Assembly (NCBI GenBank): GCA_039680605.1
Contig: JBDKTA010000067.1
Span: 1-64,000 of the forward strand
DNA length: 64,000 nt
DNA from: Planctomycetaceae bacterium
Lineage (GTDB): Bacteria; Planctomycetota; Phycisphaerae; SM23-33
Direction: 5' to 3'
Position numbers and translations under genes: made by a program. The stretch's first letter is position 1. Every line of letters starts with the position of its first letter. Below the pieces are notes generated by a model. The model was not told the DNA's origin. It ran no database searches and saw only the letters and a program-made list of their open reading frames with translations. This document shows positions 32,319 through 39,595 of this stretch, in pieces.

Positions 32319-33295
32319 CATGCCCCCGCACGGTTTCCCAGCGTCTGCCACGCCAGCCCGGCCGCACCGATCGCCCCGGCGTCGTTGCCGAGCGTCGCGA
32401 CGGTAAGCCGGGTCTTCACCTCGGTAATGGGCCAGTGGAACTTGTGCATGTAGGCCTCGACCGGCGCGCGGAAATCTTCGCCGGCCTTGGCCAAACCGCC
32501 CGAAAGCACGATCTCGCCGGGATCGAAGATGCGGCACAGGCTCACGCACGCCAGGCCCAGATAGTACGCCCCGCGGTCCCAGACCTCCGCCGCCACGGCG
32601 TCGCCGGCCAGCAACGCCTCGTGAACGTCCTTCGAATCCAGAGCGCCATTGGCGTCGAGGGTTTTCTTCATCGAGCTCTGGCGCCCGCCGCGGATCAGCT
32701 CGGCGGCATAGCGTGCGATGGCGGCCGCCGCACTGTATCGCTCCAGACAACCGTATTGTCCACAACCGCACTTTTCGCCGCCGGGCTGCACGATCATGTG
32801 CCCCAGTTCGGCGCCCATCTCGTGGCTGCCGTGGAGCACCTTGCCGTCGATGATGACCCCGCCTCCGACGCCGGTGCCCAGCGTCAGCAGCACCATGTCG
32901 CCGCTGCCGCGTCCGGCGCCGCAGATATATTCGCCGTAGCCGGCGGCGTTGGCGTCGTTTTCCAGGATTGCCGGCAGGCCCGTGGCGTCGGCGACCATGT
33001 CGCGAAGCGGCACGTTCTCCATGCCTGCCACGTTGGGCGTGGCGATGACGATGCCTTCGGAAATCTTCAGCGGTCCGGGCGAGCCGATGCCCACACCGAC
33101 CACCTCGGCGCTGGTGAGGCCCTGCGCGTCCATGAGCTGACGCACGCCCTCGACGATGCGTCCGGCCACGGCCTCGCCGCCACCGGTGGGCGGAGTGGGA
33201 AGCTGCATGACTTTGCCCGCGGTCATGGCGCTATCGAGCAGGATGAACTTGATGAACGTTCCGCCCAGATCGACGCCGACGCAATAGGTGCTCAT
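32318..33295 (-). CDS. ROK-family sugar kinase (glucokinase-like)
   Basis: 325 aa from ATG 33295. ATP-phosphate motif GVDLGGTFIKF, sugar-binding region LENDANAAGYGEY with catalytic Asp, GTGVGGGVIIDGKVLHG, GAELGHM, and the ROK zinc site CGCGQYGCLERY. Probably glucokinase or a related hexose kinase; specificity cannot be read from motifs alone. A discoidin-domain lipoprotein gene ends 20 bases upstream on the same strand. Confidence 0.9.
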   Translation of the reverse strand: MSTYCVGVDLGGTFIKFILLDSAMTAGKVMQLPTPPTGGGEAVAGRIVEGVRQLMDAQGLTSAEVVGVGIGSPGPLKISEGIVIATPNVAGMENVPLRDMVADATGLPAILENDANAAGYGEYICGAGRGSGDMVLLTLGTGVGGGVIIDGKVLHGSHEMGAELGHMIVQPGGEKCGCGQYGCLERYSAAAAIARYAAELIRGGRQSSMKKTLDANGALDSKDVHEALLAGDAVAAEVWDRGAYYLGLACVSLCRIFDPGEIVLSGGLAKAGEDFRAPVEAYMHKFHWPITEVKTRLTVATLGNDAGAIGAAGLAWQTLGNRAGA

Positions 33296-33315
33296 GTTCG
33301 TTGGGGTGTCCTGGA

Positions 33316-33807
33316 TCATTGAAGATCGATCTCACTGATGGACCAGGCAGCGTTGCCCGGGATGACGGCCTTGATCTGCACGTACCGTGCCAGCACCGGG
33401 GTGATCATGGACACGATGGTGGTCTTTCGATTGCCCGGGCCCATCATGCGTTGGGTGTAGGTCTTGCCGTCGATGCTGGTCGCGACGGACAGGCGGCGGC
33501 AATAGCCCATTTCGTCGCCGTGTTCAAGGATGACCGTATTGAACATGCAGGTCTTGCCCAAGTCCAGCACGATCATGCTGTTGGCGTACAAAGCGCTCGA
33601 GACGGCTGCGGTGCCTCCGTTGCCGTCGATGGCGGCGGCGATGTCGCCCATGTCGCCCTTGATGGTCCAGGTGTTTCTGGGGCTGATGCGTGCGGCCGGA
33701 AATTTCGCCACCGCTTCGGTTTCGGGTTCACTGTCGCACCCGGCAACCCACAGCGCCGCGGCGCTCAGCCATGCAGTCAGCAGCAGTCTCAATGTCGGTG
33801 AATACAT
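33316..33807 (-). CDS. Lipoprotein with discoidin (F5/8 type C) domain
   Basis: 163 aa. ATG 33807 gives signal peptide MYSPTLRLLLTAWLSAAALWVAG with lipobox VAGC. The rest matches the jelly-roll discoidin pattern: NTWTIKGDMGDIAAAIDGNGGTAA, NSMIVLDLGKTCMFNTVILEHGD, RRLSVATSIDGKTY, ARYVQIKAV, WSISEIDLQ. Such domains bind carbohydrates at the surface. ATG 33834 is in frame but less suited. Upstream of the ROK kinase on the same strand. Confidence 0.8.
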   Translation of the reverse strand: MYSPTLRLLLTAWLSAAALWVAGCDSEPETEAVAKFPAARISPRNTWTIKGDMGDIAAAIDGNGGTAAVSSALYANSMIVLDLGKTCMFNTVILEHGDEMGYCRRLSVATSIDGKTYTQRMMGPGNRKTTIVSMITPVLARYVQIKAVIPGNAAWSISEIDLQ

Positions 33808-33827
33808 GGCCGCTATTATACGCGGCC

Positions 33828-33884
33828 GTGGCACAGGCTTTCCAGCCTGTGACTGCAGTGACCCAGCCTCAATGGCTGTGCCAC
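33828..33884. repeat. GTGGCACAGGC...GCTGTGCCAC inverted repeat
   Basis: GTGGCACAGGCTTTCCAGCC and GCCTCAATGGCTGTGCCAC pair in nested fashion; a separate palindrome family from the GGGCGAGACGCCC one, single copy in the window. Confidence 0.75.
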
Positions 33885-33978
33885 GAATATGTTCAATTCG
33901 CGCGAACCTGGGGCACCTGCCGAGCGACTTACTGGTGCAGGAGGATGACTATACTTCCGCCTGAGGGAAGTGACACAG

Positions 33979-34242
33979 ATGGCACGAAACATCGCGCGAA
34001 AATCCAAACGCACGGGCAAGTTGACGCAGCATCCCAACATCCCGGCCAAGCCGCTTGAAGAGCCCCAACCCAGCGTCGATCCCAGCGACGCCGGACCCAA
34101 AAAGGTCTTCGTGACGTGCTTCTATTGCGGCTACACGCCGAGCACGGTGCCCTCGGGCGGACGATGCCCCAAGTGCGGCAGTTCAAGCTGGGAACGCTAC
34201 GCCCTATCCAAGCGGCTGCTTCCGGAAGACTTGGCAGTCTAG
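33979..34242 (+). CDS. Small zinc-ribbon protein
   Basis: 87 aa from ATG 33979 with GAGGGA 10 bases upstream (GTG 33970 possible). The N-terminus is basic (MARNIARKSKRTGK), then a zinc ribbon TCFYCGYTPSTVPSGGRCPKCGSSSWERY with two CxxC knuckles. A nucleic-acid or protein-binding role is likely; no specific family recognised. Confidence 0.65.
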   Translation: MARNIARKSKRTGKLTQHPNIPAKPLEEPQPSVDPSDAGPKKVFVTCFYCGYTPSTVPSGGRCPKCGSSSWERYALSKRLLPEDLAV

Positions 34243-34337
34243 CACTCTTCTTACTGGCGGCAGCGGATTAAGCCGCAGGTGAACTTTGAGCGGCAGCCTA
34301 TTTTCATCACCCGCCGGCGCGGGTACCATGGCCGCCT

Positions 34338-34715
34338 ATGTCTGGATGGACGTACAATCAGAAGCTGATCGTCATCCTTGTAGTGTGGTTCGGGTTTAAC
34401 CTGATCTCCGCCATCCGCGTGCTGACGCAGTTCCGCCGCGCAGGCCGATCTCGCGCCGCGGCCGTCTGGTTCGTCGTCACGCTGCTCTTCTCGGCGATCC
34501 CGTTTCTAGCCTTGGGCGTATATTACCGCGTGCGGTGGATCATCAAAGGCGACGAGGAAGAGGAAGAAGACCCGGACCACACCCCCGCCGCCTCGGGACC
34601 GCCCCGCTGCCCCCACTGCCAGGCGGTCCTCGCTCCCGACGACACCCAACCCCCGGGCAGACCCAGAACCTGCAGCCGCTGCGGCATGGCGCTGCGCGAG
34701 GACAATGTGGCATGA
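34338..34715 (+). CDS. Small membrane protein with C-terminal zinc ribbon
   Basis: 125 aa. Two transmembrane helices (residues 9-29 and about 43-63) are followed by an acidic stretch GDEEEEEDPD and a zinc-ribbon-like end with CPHC and CSRC knuckles. Its stop overlaps the cinA start by 4 bases, so the two are co-translated. Function unknown. Confidence 0.6.
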   Translation: MSGWTYNQKLIVILVVWFGFNLISAIRVLTQFRRAGRSRAAAVWFVVTLLFSAIPFLALGVYYRVRWIIKGDEEEEEDPDHTPAASGPPRCPHCQAVLAPDDTQPPGRPRTCSRCGMALREDNVA

Positions 34716-35941
34716 AGGCCGTCATTATCTCCGTCGGCGACGAACTCATTTCCGGCAAAACCGTCGACACCAATAGCGCCTATCTCGCCGATCAACTCAC
34801 CCGCTGCGGCATTGCCACCATCGCCCACTGGACCGTCGGCGACTGCCAGAGCATCATCGCCAAGACGATTGCCGACGCGGCCGCCGTCGCCGAGATCGTG
34901 CTCGTCAGCGGCGGACTGGGCCCGACATCCGACGACGTCACCCGCCAGGCCCTGGCTGATGTCCTGGGCGCCGGTCTCCAGATCGACCCGCCCTCGCTGG
35001 AGGTTATCGAGGCGTTCTTTCGCTCGCGTGGGCTGACGATGGCCGCGACCAACCGCATGCAGGCGATGGTGCCCGTCGGCGCGCAGGCGCTGCCCAATTC
35101 GGCGGGCACGGCCCCGAGCATCGCCGCGGCGGTCGGCCAGGCGATGGTCTACGTCACGCCAGGCGTGCCGCACGAGATGAAGCGCATGTTCGAGCAGCAG
35201 ATCGCCCCGCGCCTGCCCAGGTCCGGCGCGATCGTTCAGAAGGTGCTGCACACGTTCGGCCTGGGCGAATCGGCCGTCGGAGAAATGCTCGGCGAACTGA
35301 TGACCCGCGACGGTCCGGTGCTGGTGGGCACGACCGTGGCCGCGGGGCTGGTTTCGATCCGCATCACCGCCAGCGCGCCCGACGCCGAAGAAGGCGCCGC
35401 GTGTGTCGAAGGGCTCTGTGTAAAGATCCGCCGGCGGCTGGGAGAGATTGTCTTCGCCGAAGACGAAGACAGCATGGCCGCCCTGATCGGCCAACTGCTC
35501 AAGAAAGCCGGCAAGACTCTCGCCACGGCAGAAAGCTGCACCGGCGGAATGATCGGCCAGATGATCACAGCAGTGCCTGGATCGAGCAGCTACTACCTCG
35601 GCGGAATGATCACCTACAGCAACGCCCTGAAGGTCTCGCTGCTGGGCGTCAGCGAGGAACTGCTCAAGTCCCACGGGGCCGTCAGCGAGCCCGTCGCCCG
35701 AGCAATGGCCGAAGGCTGCCGCGCCCGCACGGGCGCCGACTACGCGCTGTCCGTAACCGGCATCGCCGGCCCTGATGGCGGAACGGCAGAGAAACCCGTG
35801 GGCCTGGTGCACATCGCCATGGCTCATGCCGGTGGCACCGAACACATGCGATACGCCTTCCCAAGTTCACGCGAGATCGTCCGCCTGCGCGCGTCGCTTT
35901 CGGCGATGAATATGCTCAGGCTGCATCTTGAAAGGAAATGA
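34712..35941 (+). CDS. cinA: CinA family protein (MoCF-like plus nicotinamide-nucleotide amidase domain)
   Basis: 409 aa from ATG 34712. N-terminal MoCF/COG1058 domain (AVIISVGDELISGKTVDTNSAYLA, VSGGLGPTSDDVTRQALA, VYVTPGVPHEMKRM). C-terminal PncC domain with catalytic Ser in TAESCTGGMIGQMIT and GIAGPDGGTAEKPVGLV. It deamidates NMN and hydrolyses ADP-ribose-type compounds in pyridine nucleotide recycling. Full length for the family. Confidence 0.95.
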   Translation: MKAVIISVGDELISGKTVDTNSAYLADQLTRCGIATIAHWTVGDCQSIIAKTIADAAAVAEIVLVSGGLGPTSDDVTRQALADVLGAGLQIDPPSLEVIEAFFRSRGLTMAATNRMQAMVPVGAQALPNSAGTAPSIAAAVGQAMVYVTPGVPHEMKRMFEQQIAPRLPRSGAIVQKVLHTFGLGESAVGEMLGELMTRDGPVLVGTTVAAGLVSIRITASAPDAEEGAACVEGLCVKIRRRLGEIVFAEDEDSMAALIGQLLKKAGKTLATAESCTGGMIGQMITAVPGSSSYYLGGMITYSNALKVSLLGVSEELLKSHGAVSEPVARAMAEGCRARTGADYALSVTGIAGPDGGTAEKPVGLVHIAMAHAGGTEHMRYAFPSSREIVRLRASLSAMNMLRLHLERK

Positions 35942-35952
35942 CTGGGTCTTCG

Positions 35953-36020
35953 GTTAGCGGCGAGGCTTGCCCCGGGAGCCTGGTTGCACGCGGACGCGCG
36001 GAGCAAGCTCCGCCGCTAAC
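35953..36020. repeat. TTAGCGG...CCGCTAAC inverted repeat (family C), copy 3
   Basis: GTTAGCGGCGAGGCTTGCCC at the left, GCAAGCTCCGCCGCTAAC at the right, between the convergent cinA and mreB genes. Confidence 0.8.
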
Positions 36021-36084
36021 TGGTCTGATGGTGATTTGATTCTCCCCCCCGGTTCCTAGTTCCCTGCTCCCGGGTCCCTCTACC

Positions 36085-37137
36085 CTAGAACTCGTCCTCG
36101 TCGGACTCCATCGTCTCTTTCCAGAGCTCGAGGTTTTCGAGGTAGACGGCCGTACCGCGGGCGACGCACGTCAGCGGGTCGTCGGCGCGGATCACGCTCA
36201 GGCCGGTGGCGTTGGCCAGGACCGTGTCACAGCCTCGAAGCAGCGAACCGCCGCCGGCGAGGGTGATGCCGTTGTCGACGAGGTCCGCGGCCAGTTCCGG
36301 CTCGGCTTTTTCCAGCGTGCGGGTCACGCAGTCGATGATGGCGCCGACGGGTTCCTTCAGGGCCTCGCGAACTTCTTCGGAGGAGATGACGGCCTTGCGG
36401 GGCAGGCCCGAGATCATATCGCGGCCGCGGACTTCCATGGTGAGCTCCTGCTCCATGGGCGCGGCCGAGCCGATCTGGAACTTGACCTTCTCGGCGGTCT
36501 GTTCGCCGATCATCAGGTTGTAGGTGCGTTTCATGTGGGCGGCGATGGCTTCGTCCATATCGTCGCCGGCGACGCGGATCGACTCGCAGACGGAAATATC
36601 CGCCAGGGACATGATGGCCACTTCGGTCGTGCCGCCGCCGACGTCGACGATCATCGAGGCGGTGGCCTCGGTGATGGGCAGGCCGGCGCCGATACCGCAG
36701 GCCATCGGCTCTTCGACGAGGTACACCTTGCGGGCCCCAGCGCGTTCTGCCGAGTTAAGTACGGCGCGTTTCTCGACGGCGGTGATGCCCGAGGGCACGG
36801 CGATGACAACGCGGGGCTTGACCAGCGAGTGGCGCTTGTGGACCTTGCGGATGAAGTACCCCAGCATGGCCTCGGTGATATCGAAGTCGGCGATCACGCC
36901 GTCCTTCATCGGACGGATGGCGCTGATCGAGCCGGGGGTCTTGCCCAGCATTTCCTTGGCCACCAGGCCCACGGCGTTGCCGCCCTGGAGGACGCGGTTG
37001 GTGCCGCGCTTGACGGCGACCACGGAGGGCTCGTTGAGGACAATGCCCTGCCCGCGCACGCAGACGAGGGTATTGCAGGTACCCAAGTCGATGCCCATGT
37101 CCATCGAGAACAGGCCAAGTAGTGAGTCGAATATCAT
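36085..37137 (-). CDS. mreB: Rod-shape-determining actin homologue MreB
   Basis: 350 aa, full length. Actin-fold phosphate loops MGIDLGTCNTLV and IVDVGGGTTEVAIMSL, adenosine motif GITLAGGGSLLRG, plus MreB-specific RPMKDGVIADFDITEAMLGYF and PSGITAVEKRAVLNSAERAGARKVYLVEEPMACGIG. It polymerises under the membrane and directs wall synthesis. The acidic C-terminus (ESDEDEF) is unusual. It lies at the end of a minus-strand operon behind a small membrane protein and an MreC-like coiled-coil protein. Confidence 0.96.
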   Translation of the reverse strand: MIFDSLLGLFSMDMGIDLGTCNTLVCVRGQGIVLNEPSVVAVKRGTNRVLQGGNAVGLVAKEMLGKTPGSISAIRPMKDGVIADFDITEAMLGYFIRKVHKRHSLVKPRVVIAVPSGITAVEKRAVLNSAERAGARKVYLVEEPMACGIGAGLPITEATASMIVDVGGGTTEVAIMSLADISVCESIRVAGDDMDEAIAAHMKRTYNLMIGEQTAEKVKFQIGSAAPMEQELTMEVRGRDMISGLPRKAVISSEEVREALKEPVGAIIDCVTRTLEKAEPELAADLVDNGITLAGGGSLLRGCDTVLANATGLSVIRADDPLTCVARGTAVYLENLELWKETMESDEDEF

Positions 37138-37183
37138 CGAGTTATGCCGTTCCGCACAGCCGGTGCGTCAACAGGGCGTCGAA

Positions 37184-37378
37184 TCACACCCGGGCGCCGG
37201 GGGGCGTCCTGAAGATGTCCCAGAAGTTCATTGCGTATCCGTCAGGCGACATCAGGTTGTACATCACCAGGCCCACCGTCACAGCCAGCGTGACCGCCGC
37301 CAGGATGATCAGGAACGTGTAGATGTCCGACTGCGGCTTGACGGTTACAACCGGTTGGGAAGATCGTCCTTCAGTCAT
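37184..37378 (-). CDS. Small single-pass membrane protein, 64 aa
   Basis: One hydrophobic helix (YTFLIILAAVTLAVTVGLVMYNLM) between a basic N-terminus and a short aromatic tail (MNFWDIFRTPPGA). It lies between the MreC-like gene (10 bases) and mreB (46 bases), so it likely belongs to the elongation machinery. No named family. Confidence 0.65.
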   Translation of the reverse strand: MTEGRSSQPVVTVKPQSDIYTFLIILAAVTLAVTVGLVMYNLMSPDGYAMNFWDIFRTPPGARV

Positions 37379-37388
37379 GGCAGCACCC

Positions 37389-38291
37389 TTACTGCTTCCG
37401 CAGCAGGTTAGTGGTCACTTTGTCACCCTGCTTGACGCCGGTGCGCTGCTCGAAGAGGGTGCCGGCCGACTGGTCAACGCCGACCTCCTGCACGCGCAGG
37501 TAGCCGACAAACTCCGAGCCGCGGAACACGATGAGCTTCATGCCCGGTCGCATGCCCTTGGCCGAACCGAGATTGATGCCCGCCAGGTCGCCGCGCACGG
37601 TGGTGACGGTTCCGTCAATCTGCGGGGCCACGTCCGGAAGGTTCGGCTCGGCGCGGGCGCCTTCGCCGCCGCCGGCAGCCCCTACGCCAATGACGGGCAG
37701 GGCGCCGCCAACCGGTCCGCCGGAGGCGATCTGCGTCTCGAGGTTCTTGATGCGTTCATTGAGCTCGGCGATCTGTTCGCGAAGGGTCGCGGAGACCTTT
37801 CCAGCCAGTTCAAGCTGCGCCTGATATTCCTTAGTCTGTTCTTCCAGGCGTCGCGACTTGGTTTCCAGCAGGCCCTTTTCCTTTTCGACGGTGTTGAGCT
37901 GGTCCTGCAGGAGCGTGCGCTGCTTTGACTCGAGGGCGAGGTTGCCCTGGAGATCGGCCAGAACCGCCATCTGCTTCTTGCGTTCATTGCCTTCGTCGGC
38001 AAGCTTGCCCTGAAGGTCCGTCAATTCGTCGCGCAGGCGGGTCTTGTCGGCGGCGCTGGTGGCGATGAGATTCTGCAACTCTCTCGAGAGGCGATCGTTC
38101 TCCTTGTTGCTGCCTTCGGCTACAAGGGCGGCGTGCTGCGCCTGCATCGTCATCACCTTGATCCGCTTCTCGAGCTCCGTGGCCTGGTTCTTCCAGTTGA
38201 TCGGAACCGTAGCCTGCCGGATGAAAACCGGTGCGGACAGGAGTATCAGCAGGACCAGGACGACCACACTGATCTTGGTTAGAATGCTCAA
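37389..38291 (-). CDS. MreC-like coiled-coil membrane protein
   Basis: 300 aa. N-terminal membrane helix (ISVVVLVLLILLSAPVFI), a coiled coil from about residue 38 to 185 with heptads (ATELEKRIKVM...LREQIAELNERIKNLETQI), a Gly/Ala linker, and a small beta domain at 225-300 (DGTVTTVRGDLAGINLGSAKGMRPGMKLIVFRG, VGYLRVQEVG). This is the domain order of MreC, and it precedes mreB, but sequence motifs of MreC proper are not evident. Proposed role: link MreB to the wall-synthesis complex (inference). Confidence 0.55.
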   Translation of the reverse strand: MSILTKISVVVLVLLILLSAPVFIRQATVPINWKNQATELEKRIKVMTMQAQHAALVAEGSNKENDRLSRELQNLIATSAADKTRLRDELTDLQGKLADEGNERKKQMAVLADLQGNLALESKQRTLLQDQLNTVEKEKGLLETKSRRLEEQTKEYQAQLELAGKVSATLREQIAELNERIKNLETQIASGGPVGGALPVIGVGAAGGGEGARAEPNLPDVAPQIDGTVTTVRGDLAGINLGSAKGMRPGMKLIVFRGSEFVGYLRVQEVGVDQSAGTLFEQRTGVKQGDKVTTNLLRKQ

Positions 38292-38390
38292 GTCACATCT
38301 CCTTCAAATATATCTCGAAGTTACCGGGCGCGCCGGGAAGGTCCCGGTCGCCTCATTGTTCACCGGCGGGGCAACGTCCGCCCGGCTTTG

Positions 38391-38418
38391 ATTCTAGACT
38401 ACGCCCACGGCCGGTCAA
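38391..38418 (-). promoter_or_regulatory. Promoter of the mreB operon
   Basis: On the minus strand TTGACC (38418-38413), 16-base spacer, TAGAAT (38396-38391). Predicted leader about 93 nt with GC-rich inverted pieces before ATG 38291. Confidence 0.55.
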
Positions 38419-38488
38419 GCGCTTTTATCGGCTGGGGCGGCTTTCTTTCGACAGAGCATTTCCCCCCGCGCCGCGCGGCGCGGCCTCG

Positions 38489-39595
38489 CTACCACCACAT
38501 CCATGCCGCCGGCGCGGGGCGCACGCGCATCGTCTGCCCCTCGCCCAGCAGCCGCCGCACGCTCATGGCCGCCACTACCTGCAGCGGTCCGCGCGGGCTG
38601 TGCATCAGCGGATACAATTCATCCACTGCCGCGTCCTTGCCCATATATCCCAGCGAGGCGGCCGCTATCTCGCAAAGCACATCCGACACTTCTTCTGTAA
38701 TTTTATAATCGTCCTTCGTCTCACGCCGCAGGACGGCCGCCGGATCCTTCACGCACTTCATGCACAAATCATATCCGGCCTGCTCGAAGTATCCCTGGCG
38801 TCCCAGCGCGCCCGCGGCGGCCGCACGCACCAGCACGGGCTGGTCGCTGCAGAGCAGCGACTCGAGGGTTTCCTTGAACAGGTGCGCGGGCTTGACGCGT
38901 CCCATCGCGTGGACGGCAAGAACCTGGAGAACCTCCGTGGGGGTCTTGGAGTAGGTTTCGAGATACCGCAGCGAGGCGCGGTCGCCCAGCAGCGACAGCG
39001 ACTCGACTATCTGGATCTGCACCATGCGGTCCTGCTCGTCGCGCTGCTGCATCTTCAGGTGGCGCACGGCCGATTCATGGTCGATGCGTCCCATGATGAT
39101 CGCGGCGCTGCCTCGCACTTCGCTTTCCTTGTCGCGCAGCAGCAGGGCCAGGTCCTGCACGCGCGAGGAGTCGCCCAGGCGATACAGCGCGTAGATCACC
39201 GCGCAGTACGTCCGCCGGTCGCTCTCCCAGAAGTTACTCTCCTTGGACTTGGCCATTGCCTGAAGAACGCTCTTGGCGGGGGCATACTGCACCTCGCCGA
39301 TGGCCATCGCCGCGGCGCTGCGAACGCCCGGGCTGGCGTCGGTGAGGGCATTGAGGAAAATCGGACCGGCCGCCTGCCCCTGGGTGTGCGCCAGGGCCTC
39401 CAGGGCCATCCATCGCGTGCGGGCATTGCTGTCCTGCGCGCAGCGTCGAAGAACGGCGTCGGCCTCGGTCCAGGCCTTCTCGGGGTTCATCCGCATTCGC
39501 AGGGATTGCGAGCACCCGCCGACGATGGGCAAAAACATCATCGCCAGGGGGATCACCGAAAATGTCTGGAGCCGGCAAAACCTTTCCATGGTCAT
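38489..39595 (-). CDS. Lipoprotein with HEAT repeats
   Basis: 368 aa, signal peptide with lipobox (MFLPIVGGC). At least six HEAT-like helical pairs follow (ARTRWMALEALAHTQG, PGVRSAAAMAIGEVQ, SEVRGSAAIIMGRI, EVLQVLAVHAMGRV, VLVRAAAAGALGRQG, LQVVAAMSVRRLLG). A protein-binding scaffold at the membrane, partner unknown. Its ATG overlaps the lnt stop by 4 bases, so the two are co-translated. Confidence 0.75.
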   Translation of the reverse strand: MTMERFCRLQTFSVIPLAMMFLPIVGGCSQSLRMRMNPEKAWTEADAVLRRCAQDSNARTRWMALEALAHTQGQAAGPIFLNALTDASPGVRSAAAMAIGEVQYAPAKSVLQAMAKSKESNFWESDRRTYCAVIYALYRLGDSSRVQDLALLLRDKESEVRGSAAIIMGRIDHESAVRHLKMQQRDEQDRMVQIQIVESLSLLGDRASLRYLETYSKTPTEVLQVLAVHAMGRVKPAHLFKETLESLLCSDQPVLVRAAAAGALGRQGYFEQAGYDLCMKCVKDPAAVLRRETKDDYKITEEVSDVLCEIAAASLGYMGKDAAVDELYPLMHSPRGPLQVVAAMSVRRLLGEGQTMRVRPAPAAWMWW

